Of a DNA stretch of 64,000 bases, positions 7,577 to 16,441 are shown piece by piece; positions within the stretch are counted from its first letter, which is position 1, and each line of letters starts with the position of its first letter. The notes beneath the pieces were generated by a model, which saw only the letters and a list, made by a program, of their open reading frames with translations, ran no database searches and was not told the origin of the DNA. The DNA comes from DMER64 sp041654355 (GTDB lineage Bacteria > Bacteroidota > Bacteroidia > Bacteroidales > UBA932). The stretch is taken from NCBI GenBank assembly GCA_041654355.1, contig JBAZDQ010000005.1, positions 1 to 64,000 on the forward strand, read 5' to 3'. The translations under genes and the position numbers were made by a program.

Positions 7577-9355
7577 TTACATCCTTTCCGGTAATACGAT
7601 GCCAAGTAATTCCATGGACAACTTCAACAGTTTTGACACCTGGGACAGCAATAACAGGCGCTGTTCCCTCAACAAAGCGTTTTCTTCGTGAAGTACAGAG
7701 ACTTCGTGATAATATTGATTGAATTCCCTGGCCAGATCAAAGCTGAAATTCGCAATTTGAGCCGGTGAAAATTCTTTTGCGGATTCTTCAATAACCCGGG
7801 GAAAATCCGTCATAAGTTTTATCAGTCTCCATTCTTTTTCCAACATGGGTATCCTGTGCAAATTTGAGGCATAACCTCTTTCCCCTGCTTTTCTCAATAT
7901 GGAGCAGATACGGGCATAGGTATATTGAATAAAAGGCCCTGTATTTCCATTAAAATCAATGGATTCCCTGGGATCGAACAGCATGGTTTTGCGGGGGTCG
8001 ACTTTCAGAATAAAATATTTAAGTGCTCCCATACCCAGAATTTCAAAGAGTTTTGCCTGTTCTTCTTCGGGCATATCTTCCAGTTTCCCGGATTCCAAAG
8101 ATGTTTCACGGGCTGTCTCCACCATATTATCCATCAAATCATCGGCATCGACCACCGTCCCTTCGCGGGATTTCATTTTACCTTCCGGTAATTCCACCAT
8201 GCCGTAGGACAAGTGAATGATATTATCGGCCCAGGAATAGCCCAATTTCTTAAGGATGAGTTTTAAAACCTGAAAATGATAATTCTGTTCGTTCCCTACT
8301 ACATAAACATGAGTATCAAATTTAGAAATTTCATAACGGCTCACGGCCGTGCCCAGATCCTGTGTCATGTATACAGAAGTACCGTCAGCTCTTAAAAGCA
8401 GTTTTTTGTCCAGCCCGTCCTGCGTCAAATCACACCAGACAGATCCATCTTCATTTTTGTAAAAAACGCCTTGTTCCAGCCCTTTCATGACAAGCTCTTT
8501 TCCCAACAGATAAGTACGGGATTCGTAATAAATGGTATCAAACGAGACTCCCATCCGTTCGTACGTCCGGTCAAATCCGCTGTAAACCCATCCATTCATT
8601 TTTTCCCAAAGCTCAATTACTGCGGGATCGCCCTGTTCCCACCTGACCAGCATATCTTGTGCTTCTTTCATTATAGGGGCTTCCTTTTGTGCAGTTTCCT
8701 GATCCATGCCTCTTCTGACCAGTTCCCTGACCTGTTCTTTGTATTCCTTGTCAAAACGAACGTAATAATCGCCAACCAGGTGGTCCCCTTTTATTCCGGT
8801 CGATTGGGGAGTGCTGTTTTCCCCAAATTTAATCCAGGCCAGCATGGATTTACAAATATGTATACCCCGGTCGTTTACCAGGTTCACTTTAATGACACGG
8901 TGGCCGTTGGCTTCCATGATCCCGGACACGGACCATCCCAGCAGGTTATTCCGTATATGTCCCAGGTGAAGCGGCTTGTTTGTGTTTGGAGATGAAAATT
9001 CTATCATTACCGTTTTCCCGGATTCCGGTTTCTTTCCGTAATCCGGATCTGCGGCAATTTTTTCCAGGTTGCGCATCCAGTAACCAGCTGACATCTTGAG
9101 GTTTAAAAAACCTTTAATTACCTGGAAAGATTCAACTTCCTGCACATGCAGAACGATAGCCTGCCCCAGTTCCTGCGCTGTCTGTTCCGGTGATTTCCGG
9201 CTTAGACGAAGCAATGGAAAAACCACAACGGTATAATCTCCTTCAAATTCCTTACGGGTAGCCTGAACCTGAAGGACCTCGGGCAGAGGGTGCGATCCGT
9301 AAAGTTCCTTAACGGTTTCCCTTAATGCCTCTGTTATTATGATTTCTGCGTTCAT
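7577..9355 (-). CDS. argS: arginyl-tRNA synthetase
   Basis: Class I synthetase that charges tRNA-Arg. The 592 aa show the expected order: N-terminal Add1-type tRNA D-loop-recognition domain, the HIGH-type motif HLGHIRNN near residue 131, the catalytic Rossmann core with a YVVGNEQNYHF segment, the KMSKS-like segment KMKSREG, and a helical DALR anticodon-binding domain ending in LELLGIVLPERM. The start codon overlaps the stop of the upstream symporter (ATGA), so they are coupled. Confidence 0.96.
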   Translation of the reverse strand: MNAEIIITEALRETVKELYGSHPLPEVLQVQATRKEFEGDYTVVVFPLLRLSRKSPEQTAQELGQAIVLHVQEVESFQVIKGFLNLKMSAGYWMRNLEKIAADPDYGKKPESGKTVMIEFSSPNTNKPLHLGHIRNNLLGWSVSGIMEANGHRVIKVNLVNDRGIHICKSMLAWIKFGENSTPQSTGIKGDHLVGDYYVRFDKEYKEQVRELVRRGMDQETAQKEAPIMKEAQDMLVRWEQGDPAVIELWEKMNGWVYSGFDRTYERMGVSFDTIYYESRTYLLGKELVMKGLEQGVFYKNEDGSVWCDLTQDGLDKKLLLRADGTSVYMTQDLGTAVSRYEISKFDTHVYVVGNEQNYHFQVLKLILKKLGYSWADNIIHLSYGMVELPEGKMKSREGTVVDADDLMDNMVETARETSLESGKLEDMPEEEQAKLFEILGMGALKYFILKVDPRKTMLFDPRESIDFNGNTGPFIQYTYARICSILRKAGERGYASNLHRIPMLEKEWRLIKLMTDFPRVIEESAKEFSPAQIANFSFDLAREFNQYYHEVSVLHEENALLREQRLLLLSQVSKLLKLSMELLGIVLPERM

Positions 9356-10692
9356 TTTTTAAAATACTGCTTTATAGCCACCCTGACCCTGGGAGAAAGC
9401 ATGACCATAGTGAATACCGTACAGAAAGCCATAAAGGCAAAGGCAATGTCTATGATATCAACCACTGCCGATAACGGTATGACGGCTCCCATAACCAGGG
9501 TTGCAAGGAAAAGATAATTGTAATAATGTGCCCGGTGTGCGCCAAATAAAAAATTGGTACACTTAGTTCCGTAATACGAATAAGAGAACATGGTGGAGAA
9601 AGCAAATACAAGCACAACTCCCATGAGCAAATAATTTCCCCATCCGGGGATGGAACGTTCAAACGATTCCATGACCATCTGCATGCCCTGCACATCTGAA
9701 ACATTGTATTGTGCATTGATCAATACGGCCAGGGCCGTTAATGTGCATATCAGCCCCGAGTCTATGGAGGGGGCGATCATGGCCACCAGGCCTTCACGTA
9801 CCGGCTGGCTGTTGCGGGAAGCACCGTGCATCATAGAAGCCGTTCCGATTCCCGCCTCGTTCACAAAGGCAGCCCTTCGGGCTCCTATAACGATCACCGA
9901 GCCGGCAAAGCCGCCTAATCCGGCTTTGAAATGAAAAGCCTGGGTGAAAATGGATCTGAATACCTGGGGTATTACATCCAGATTAGTGAATATGATATAA
10001 AAGACTATTAAAAAATAAAAGGCTACCATAAACGGAACGAGCCGGGAAGCAACTTTCCCTATTCGTTTGATCCCTCCCAGTACCACAACCGATACAATGG
10101 CCGCTATTACCAATCCTACGATAAACCTCAGGCCAATCGAATTTTCTATTCCTGCCGGCGTAAAGACAACGGTTTGCAAAGCTTCTGTAAGCTGATTGGA
10201 CTGCATCAGGCAAAAGGTACCTATCATACCTGAAACGGAAAAAACCACAGCAAGGGGTCTCCACTTTTTACCAAGGCCCTGTGTGATCATGTACATGGTA
10301 CCGCCCTGCATCTCTCCCGCACTGTCTTTCCCTTTGTACATTATGGAAAGAGTTCCTTCAAAAAATTTAGTGGCCATGCCCAGAAAAGCACTCACCCACA
10401 TCCAGAATATGGCTCCCGGTCCCCCTATGGTTATGGCTACGGCAACACCGGATATATTTCCCAGGCCCACAGTAGCTGCAATGGCTGATGTCAGTGCCTG
10501 AAATGAACTAAGTTGTCCTTCCGCCTTGTCTTCTTTTACTCCCGTGGCTTTTAAAGCTTTTCCGTAATACCGAAAAGGTATGAAGCGGGAATAGATCATA
10601 AAGAACAATCCCCCTCCGATAAGGGTAATGAATAATGGCAGATTCAGCCATGAACTAAAGGAATGCAGTGCGTTACCCAGTGCTTCAAACAT
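9352..10692 (-). CDS. alanine/glycine:cation symporter (AGCS family)
   Basis: Inner-membrane sodium (or proton) coupled uptake of alanine or glycine. The 446 aa contain about eleven helices and the family segments PFRYYGKALK, QALTSAIAATVGLGNISGVAVAITIGGPGAIFWMW and RRAAFVNEAGIGTASMMHGA. It lies 3 bases downstream of rpoD and overlaps argS by four bases, so rpoD, the symporter and argS may share a transcript. If sodium is the coupling ion, it would consume a gradient made by the pumps at 34-46 kb. Confidence 0.92.
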   Translation of the reverse strand: MFEALGNALHSFSSWLNLPLFITLIGGGLFFMIYSRFIPFRYYGKALKATGVKEDKAEGQLSSFQALTSAIAATVGLGNISGVAVAITIGGPGAIFWMWVSAFLGMATKFFEGTLSIMYKGKDSAGEMQGGTMYMITQGLGKKWRPLAVVFSVSGMIGTFCLMQSNQLTEALQTVVFTPAGIENSIGLRFIVGLVIAAIVSVVVLGGIKRIGKVASRLVPFMVAFYFLIVFYIIFTNLDVIPQVFRSIFTQAFHFKAGLGGFAGSVIVIGARRAAFVNEAGIGTASMMHGASRNSQPVREGLVAMIAPSIDSGLICTLTALAVLINAQYNVSDVQGMQMVMESFERSIPGWGNYLLMGVVLVFAFSTMFSYSYYGTKCTNFLFGAHRAHYYNYLFLATLVMGAVIPLSAVVDIIDIAFAFMAFCTVFTMVMLSPRVRVAIKQYFKK

Positions 10693-10695
10693 AAA

Positions 10696-11556
10696 CTAAC
10701 CCAGATAAGCTTTGAGTAATTTGCTCCTGGCACTATGACGCAGACGGCGAATGGCTTTTTCTTTTATTTGGCGGACACGTTCCCGGGTAAGTCCGAATTC
10801 TTCCCCGATCTCTTCCAGTGTCATTTCCTGGGTCCCGATACCAAAGAAATATTTTACGATATCCCTTTCGCGCTTTGATAATGTAGACAACGCCCTTTCA
10901 ATTTCCTTGTTCAGACTCTCGTTGACCAGCCCCCGGTCTGCGTTGGGAGAATCGTTATTCACCAGAACATCCAGCAAACTGTTGTCCTCTCCGTCTATAA
11001 AAGGAGCGTCAACGGAAACGTGGCGACCCGATACACGCAGGGTGTCAGATATTTTTTCACTCGGTATTTCAAGAATCTCGGCAAGCTCTTCCGGAGAAGG
11101 TACCCGTTCGTGTTCCTGTTCGAACTTGGAAAGAGCCCTGTTGATCTTGTTGAGCGATCCCACCTGGTTCAGGGGAAGTCTTACAATACGGCTTTGTTCG
11201 GCCAGTGCCTGGAGAATGGATTGCCTGATCCACCAGACTGCATATGATATAAATTTGAATCCGCGCGTTTCGTCAAACTTTTCAGCCGCTTTGATCAGTC
11301 CAAGATTTCCTTCGTTGATCAGATCAGGCAGGCTCAGCCCCTGATTCTGGTATTGCTTGGCAACGGAAACCACGAACCTCAAATTAGCACGTGTCAATTT
11401 TTCAAGCGCTTCCTGGTCACCTTTCCTGATACGTTGTGCCAATTCCACTTCTTCTTCCACAGAGATCAGGTCTTCCCTGCCTATTTCCTGTAAATACTTG
11501 TCCAGAGAGGCACTTTCTCTGTTGGTAATGGATTTTGTGATTTTTAATTGTCTCAT
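10696..11556 (-). CDS. rpoD: RNA polymerase primary sigma factor
   Basis: Directs RNA polymerase to housekeeping promoters. The 286 aa are the short Bacteroidetes form without a long region 1.1: region 1.2 (SLDKYLQEIG), region 2 (the segment from LRFVVSVAKQYQNQGL to YAVWWIRQSI), region 3 (PSPEELAEILEIP) and region 4 with the helix-turn-helix MTLEEIGEEFGLTRERVRQI. Its known promoter type, TTTG/TAnnTTTG, is what I find throughout this window. A 12-bp hairpin at 11569-11604 sits just upstream of the start. Confidence 0.95.
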   Translation of the reverse strand: MRQLKITKSITNRESASLDKYLQEIGREDLISVEEEVELAQRIRKGDQEALEKLTRANLRFVVSVAKQYQNQGLSLPDLINEGNLGLIKAAEKFDETRGFKFISYAVWWIRQSILQALAEQSRIVRLPLNQVGSLNKINRALSKFEQEHERVPSPEELAEILEIPSEKISDTLRVSGRHVSVDAPFIDGEDNSLLDVLVNNDSPNADRGLVNESLNKEIERALSTLSKRERDIVKYFFGIGTQEMTLEEIGEEFGLTRERVRQIKEKAIRRLRHSARSKLLKAYLG

Positions 11557-11568
11557 CCAAATAAAATT

Positions 11569-11604
11569 ATAAACTGCCCTCTTATACGTAAAAGGGCAGT
11601 TTAT
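11569..11604 (-). terminator. 12-bp hairpin between the DegP gene and rpoD
   Basis: ATAAACTGCCCT (11569-11580) pairs perfectly with AGGGCAGTTTAT (11593-11604) around a 12-base loop, followed on the minus strand by a T-rich stretch. It ends 12 bases upstream of the rpoD start, so it may terminate the protease transcript, form an rpoD leader structure, or both. Confidence 0.6.
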
Positions 11605-11633
11605 GTTTCAAAAATGCAATAAAATTGATATAA

Positions 11634-13082
11634 TTAGTTCCCTAAAGCGTAATAATATACCGATCCGTCCGGATAACGGCCTTCTATCAGGACACCACGT
11701 TGTGCAGTTTGCACGGCCAGGGCAAATTGTTGAACGGTTTCTATTAGGTTCTGGTTGACATGTGTGATCACAAAACCTTTTCGTATACCGGCGTCTTTGA
11801 GTTTGCCGTCACCAATCGTCGTCACTTCTATCCCGGCACGGATACGCAACTGATTCCTGAGTTCTTTTCCTGCAGACCGTAATTGGGCTCCCATAAAGTG
11901 GGTTACATCTCCTTCTGTTTCATTAATAAGTTGTGTATCTCCGGATTGGTTTTGAAGCGTTGCCGATACTTTTACCTCTTTATTGTCTCGCAACAGGCTC
12001 AGGTCTACTTTGTCACCGGGGCTGAATTTGCTTATTTGCTCCTGCACTGAAGTCCCCGAATTTACTTCTACCCCGTTCACTTCAACCAATATATCTCCTT
12101 CTTTGATGCCCGCCTTTGCAGCGGCGCCATCTTCAAGAACCTGGTGAATGTAAACGCCTTTGATTTCTTTGATTTTCTTTTCTTCTGCCAATTCGCCGGT
12201 AACATCCTGCATGGTGATTCCCAGTAAGGCCCTTTGAACGATCCTGTACTTACGCAGGTCATTGACCACTTTTTGTGCAATACTGCTGGGAACGGCAAAC
12301 GAATAACCGGAATAAGAGCCGGTGCGGGTGGCAATAGCTGTATTGATCCCCACCAGTTCTCCTTTGGCATTGACAAGGGCTCCTCCCGAATTTCCCGGAT
12401 TTACGGCAGCATCAGTCTGAATAAAGGCTTCAATTTTGAATTCATCCGTGTAAGAAGGCAGGCTGCGGCCTTTGGCACTTACAATCCCTGCGGTAATGGT
12501 TGAACGCAGATCGTAAGGATTTCCAATGGCTATGACCCACTGCCCTAAGCGAAGGTCATCGGAATTACCGAACTTCAGAGAAGGCAGATCATTGGCTTCT
12601 ATCTTTAATAACGCAATATCTGTTGCCGGATCTTTCCCTATAACACGGCCTTCGAATTCCCTTTTATCATCCAGTGTGACTACTACTTCATCGGCTCCGT
12701 CTATGACGTGGTTAGCAGTAATGATGTATCCGTCACGTGATATGATGACTCCGGAACCTGCCCCTACCTGGGGACGTGTCTGAGGTGAGGAATTCCCGTA
12801 ACCGAAAAAGAAATCAAACAGACTTTGCGGTCCCATGGCCTGCTGCCCGTTTTTCACCACCTTTACATGCACTACAGCCTTAACACCTGTTTCAGCTGCA
12901 TAGGTAAAATCGGGATACTGAACCTCGGGAAGCGAAACCTGCTGGATAACGGGTTTCTGATCGGATGTGACATATACTTTTTCAACGTCTTTTGAATTAC
13001 CCGCAAAATGATTGACCAGTAAAGTGGTCCCCACACTTAACAGGATCGTGATAACTACAGTAAGTCCAACTTTGTTTTTCAT
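11634..13082 (-). CDS. degP: DegP/HtrA-family periplasmic serine protease
   Basis: Envelope quality-control protease/chaperone. The 482 aa carry an N-terminal membrane anchor or signal segment (VGLTVVITILLSVGTTLLV), a trypsin-like domain with the triad His125 (TANHVID), Asp155 (TDIALLK) and Ser232 (NPGNSGGAL), then a PDZ domain (about 290-370) and a degenerate second PDZ (about 400-475). No motif separates DegP, DegQ and DegS types; the two PDZ domains favour DegP/DegQ. It is divergent from dapF, with 68 AT-rich bases between them. Confidence 0.94.
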   Translation of the reverse strand: MKNKVGLTVVITILLSVGTTLLVNHFAGNSKDVEKVYVTSDQKPVIQQVSLPEVQYPDFTYAAETGVKAVVHVKVVKNGQQAMGPQSLFDFFFGYGNSSPQTRPQVGAGSGVIISRDGYIITANHVIDGADEVVVTLDDKREFEGRVIGKDPATDIALLKIEANDLPSLKFGNSDDLRLGQWVIAIGNPYDLRSTITAGIVSAKGRSLPSYTDEFKIEAFIQTDAAVNPGNSGGALVNAKGELVGINTAIATRTGSYSGYSFAVPSSIAQKVVNDLRKYRIVQRALLGITMQDVTGELAEEKKIKEIKGVYIHQVLEDGAAAKAGIKEGDILVEVNGVEVNSGTSVQEQISKFSPGDKVDLSLLRDNKEVKVSATLQNQSGDTQLINETEGDVTHFMGAQLRSAGKELRNQLRIRAGIEVTTIGDGKLKDAGIRKGFVITHVNQNLIETVQQFALAVQTAQRGVLIEGRYPDGSVYYYALGN

Positions 13083-13106
13083 AATATATATCTCTTTAAA
13101 TTTAAT

Positions 13107-13114
13107 TACTTTTG
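13107..13114 (+). promoter_or_regulatory. -7 box for dapF
   Basis: TACTTTTG fits TAnnTTTG and lies 36 bases before the chosen dapF start at 13151. No TTTG is present at the usual distance. Its position downstream of the possible ATG at 13112 supports the later start. Confidence 0.45.
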
Positions 13115-13150
13115 TTTCGTCGTAATATTTTCAAAATTCATACCAAACCA

Positions 13151-13942
13151 ATGAAACTGCCATTTTGTAAATACCACGGAGCCGGTAATGATTTCATATT
13201 GATCAACAACCTTTCAGGCTATTGCCACTTATCAAAAAAACAGATCAATGCATTGTGTCATAGGCGTTTTGGCATAGGCGCAGACGGACTTATACTTTTG
13301 GAAAAGGATGAGCCTCCCTACAGTTATTTTATGAATTTTTTCAACTCGGATGGTACGGAAGGCACCATGTGCGGAAACGGGGGCCGCTGCCTGGTTGCTT
13401 TTGCCGACAGCCTTGGCTTGAAAAATCATTATTTCAGATCCATTGACGGACCTCATACCGGGCAGGTGCTGGAAAGAACGGGACAATACACCAAAGTGAA
13501 ATTGCAATTAAATAACGTAGAGAATATCCGCATCTACGACAAGAATAGTTATGTGACAAATACCGGATCGATGCATCTGGTTAAGTTTACCGATAATGTT
13601 AATGCTATTGACATAGCGGTGGAAGGACCTTTTTGGAGATGGCACAGGGATTTTGGGAAGGAAGGTGTCAACGTGAATTTTGTTGAGGTATTGGATCACG
13701 GATGTCTTTTTGTACGAACCTTCGAAAGGGGCGTGGAAGATGAAACATGGGCATGCGGGACAGGTTCCGCTGCTGCGGCGATAGCCGCCTCGGCACATAT
13801 CAAAAGCAATCTAGACCATTGGTTCATCCAGACTAAAGGAGGCAACCTGGAAGTGGAATTCACACAAAACGAAGACAGATACTCAGATGTTTACCTTACC
13901 GGAGGAGCCGTACTCACTTTTGAGGGCGAGGTGGAAATATAG
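13151..13942 (+). CDS. dapF: diaminopimelate epimerase
   Basis: Interconverts LL- and meso-diaminopimelate for lysine and peptidoglycan synthesis. From the ATG at 13151 it is 263 aa, beginning MKLPFCKYHGAGNDF as the family does. The two catalytic cysteines are visible as Cys74 (MCGNGGRC) and Cys202 (ACGTGS). The frame remains open to 13112, but a -7 box lies inside that extension. The 3' end overlaps the convergent yggS-type gene by 29 bases. lysA at 24274 supplies the next lysine step. Confidence 0.94.
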   Translation: MKLPFCKYHGAGNDFILINNLSGYCHLSKKQINALCHRRFGIGADGLILLEKDEPPYSYFMNFFNSDGTEGTMCGNGGRCLVAFADSLGLKNHYFRSIDGPHTGQVLERTGQYTKVKLQLNNVENIRIYDKNSYVTNTGSMHLVKFTDNVNAIDIAVEGPFWRWHRDFGKEGVNVNFVEVLDHGCLFVRTFERGVEDETWACGTGSAAAAIAASAHIKSNLDHWFIQTKGGNLEVEFTQNEDRYSDVYLTGGAVLTFEGEVEI

Positions 13943-14570
13943 CGCTGCCAATGCGCACCATAGTACTTTTTTCTTCCAGCGCGATGGGAAAATCTCCGGT
14001 CATTCCCATTGAGCAATGCACAAAGGACGGATTTAAAGAGTAAGGACCTGTTTGTAAAGTGTCAAACAGTTTCCTCAGATGCCTGAACTCACTCCTGACC
14101 TTTTCCTTGTCCTGTGTGAATGTTGCCATTCCCATCAGACCGCAGATATTCACGTTAGGCAATTTTGACGGGTTAATGTCGCTCATTTCTTCCGGAAGAA
14201 AGCCCTGTTTGGTTTTTTCCCCCGCAATATAGATCTGTAAAAGGACATCTTGTACTATCCCGCTCATTTGTGCCTGTTTCTGAATGGCATTAAGCAGCCT
14301 GAGACTGTCTACGGATTGAATCAGCACCACGCGTCCTACTACATCTTTAACTTTGTTCGTCTGCAAATGTCCAATAAAATGCCATTGGATATCCTTTGGA
14401 AGGAGCGGTATTTTTTCTAACAATTCCGGGGAACGGCTTTCTCCGAACAGACGTTGTCCTGCCCGGTATGCTTCCAGGATCAACCCGGGGGGCTGAAACT
14501 TAGAGACGGCCAGCAGGGATACGTTTTCAGGTATTATTTCACGTAGATCATGTAAATTCCGGGCAATCAT
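13914..14570 (-). CDS. YggS/PLPBP-family pyridoxal-phosphate homeostasis protein
   Basis: Binds PLP and helps balance vitamin B6 and amino-acid pools; it is not a known catalyst. The 218 aa are a single alanine-racemase-like TIM barrel with the PLP-binding lysine Lys24 in LLAVSKFQP, followed by FGESRSPELLEK and HFIGHLQTNKVK, and a C-terminal SMGMTGDFPIAL phosphate-binding segment. The start overlaps the yidC stop (ATGA), and the 3' end overlaps dapF convergently. Confidence 0.93.
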   Translation of the reverse strand: MIARNLHDLREIIPENVSLLAVSKFQPPGLILEAYRAGQRLFGESRSPELLEKIPLLPKDIQWHFIGHLQTNKVKDVVGRVVLIQSVDSLRLLNAIQKQAQMSGIVQDVLLQIYIAGEKTKQGFLPEEMSDINPSKLPNVNICGLMGMATFTQDKEKVRSEFRHLRKLFDTLQTGPYSLNPSFVHCSMGMTGDFPIALEEKSTMVRIGSAIFPPRPQK

Positions 14571-16441
14571 TTCCGGTTCCTCATTTGCTGCTGCTGTTGG
14601 CGCTGCATATCTTCGAGTCTTTGCTGAAATTTCGATTTTTTAGGCTTAGCGGGTGCTTTTTCGGCTTTTTCCTTCAATTGCCTGTATAGTTTTTCTTCAT
14701 CCACAAAGAATTTCTGAATGATCCATGTCTGCAGCATGGTGATCAAATTGGAAAGCAGGTAATAATAACTCAGAGCTGCTGAAAGGTTGTTACAGACCAC
14801 CAACATCATCAATGGCATGAAATAGAGCATCATTCCCTGCATTCCCGGCATTTGCTGACTGGAAGCGGGTTGCTGTTTCATGTTCATCTTTGAATAAAAG
14901 AACATGGATAATGCCATCAGGAGGGCAAACAAACTGATATGATCACCGTACAAGGGAATGTTGAATGGCAGTTGCAGTATGGAATCGTACCCGCTCAAGT
15001 CGTCTGCCCACAGGAAACCTTCCTGGCGCAACTCTATGGAACCCGGGAAAAACTTGAACATGGCAAAGAGAATGGGCATCTGGAACAACATGGGCCAACA
15101 TCCCCCCATCATGCTTACCCCGGTCTTTTTGTACAAAGCCATGGTTTCCTGTTGCTTTTTCATGGCATCTTCCTTCTTGGGGAATTTGGCATTGATCTTA
15201 TCAATCTCCGGTTTCAACACCCGCATTTTTGCCGATGACATGTGTGATTTCAAGGTAAAAGGAGAAATCACCAATTTAATAAGAATGGTCATCAGGAAGA
15301 TGATAAGTCCGAAGTTGCTGATGAAACGGTTCAGGAAATTGAAAATGGGAATGATACCGAAACGGTTGATCCATTTGATCAAAAAGCCGCCCATGGGAAT
15401 GATCTGTTCAAAAGAACGGTCATAGGCTTTCAGGGAATAATAGCCGTTTGGTCCAAAGTAGAACTGTAAGGGAATGCTTTGCTGGGGAACTGCCTGATAT
15501 GGGATTTGCATGTATGCCTTGCAATTCATGAGCAAGGTATCTGCATTTTCGGCTTCATAGAACCGGAAAGAAAGGTCCCCGCTGTTAAAGCTTTCATCGG
15601 CTATGAGAATGGCAGAAAAAAACTGTTGCTGAAAAGCTACCCATTCCAGGCGTGTGCTGATGGATTCGGAACCGTCGGCTTTTCTGAGCCCCATGTTTTC
15701 TACTTCTGTGGAATTGGGGTATTTATAAGCCATAGTGGAATTATTCTTTTCGTTGTCAAAACCTTTTTCCAGATGGCGGATGTCTACAATCCAGCTGAGG
15801 TCAATCTGGGTAACGTTGCGCGGGATATAGCGATCCATCCCAACCAGATTTATATGCAAATCAAGCAGATAAGAATCTTCGTTCAGCGTGTATACATACT
15901 CCAGATAAGCATCTTCGTCAAAATGAAGGTTAAATATGAGCATGTTCTCCTGTTCTATAAAACGGGAAGTGAAGAAAAATTCTCCGGTATTGATTTGTTC
16001 TCCAGTGTAAAGATCAAGTGAAAAATTGTTACCCGGACCCCGGAATAACTCCAGGCTGTCCCCGCCGTAAGTCTTGAAATTTTTGATCTGTACGCTGTTA
16101 GGTTGACCTCCACGGTTAGTAAAAGCGATTCTGATCTTGTCATTTTCCAGTACATACAGGGAATCTGTACCTTCCAGTGCCTGATTCAGATATGCGTTTG
16201 AAAACTGGTATCCGTTCCCTGAATCTGCAGGCTGAGTATCACGCGCTTTTGCGGCTGCCGGCAAAGGCAAAGTGTCTGTTACTGCCTTATTTGCAGCTGT
16301 TTTTACGGCTTCTGAATAAGCAATAGAATCACGTACGAATTGTTCTCTTTGCTGTTCTTTGGCCACTTTGTTATTGTAAAGACTGAAGCCTAAAAGTAAG
16401 GCGCCTATCAGCAAAACGGCCCAAATCGTATTTTTATTCAT
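14567..16441 (-). CDS. yidC: YidC/Oxa1 membrane protein insertase
   Basis: Inserts and folds inner-membrane proteins, alone or with SecYEG. The 624 aa fit the Gram-negative form: N-terminal membrane anchor (IWAVLLIGALLLGFSLY), a large periplasmic beta-sandwich P1 domain (about 80-350), then the conserved five-helix core starting near FIIFLMTILIKLVISPFTLKSH, and a basic, glutamine-rich C-tail with a run of QQQQQ. It overlaps the DUF349 gene upstream by 8 bases and the YggS gene downstream by 4 bases. Confidence 0.95.
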   Translation of the reverse strand: MNKNTIWAVLLIGALLLGFSLYNNKVAKEQQREQFVRDSIAYSEAVKTAANKAVTDTLPLPAAAKARDTQPADSGNGYQFSNAYLNQALEGTDSLYVLENDKIRIAFTNRGGQPNSVQIKNFKTYGGDSLELFRGPGNNFSLDLYTGEQINTGEFFFTSRFIEQENMLIFNLHFDEDAYLEYVYTLNEDSYLLDLHINLVGMDRYIPRNVTQIDLSWIVDIRHLEKGFDNEKNNSTMAYKYPNSTEVENMGLRKADGSESISTRLEWVAFQQQFFSAILIADESFNSGDLSFRFYEAENADTLLMNCKAYMQIPYQAVPQQSIPLQFYFGPNGYYSLKAYDRSFEQIIPMGGFLIKWINRFGIIPIFNFLNRFISNFGLIIFLMTILIKLVISPFTLKSHMSSAKMRVLKPEIDKINAKFPKKEDAMKKQQETMALYKKTGVSMMGGCWPMLFQMPILFAMFKFFPGSIELRQEGFLWADDLSGYDSILQLPFNIPLYGDHISLFALLMALSMFFYSKMNMKQQPASSQQMPGMQGMMLYFMPLMMLVVCNNLSAALSYYYLLSNLITMLQTWIIQKFFVDEEKLYRQLKEKAEKAPAKPKKSKFQQRLEDMQRQQQQQMRNRK

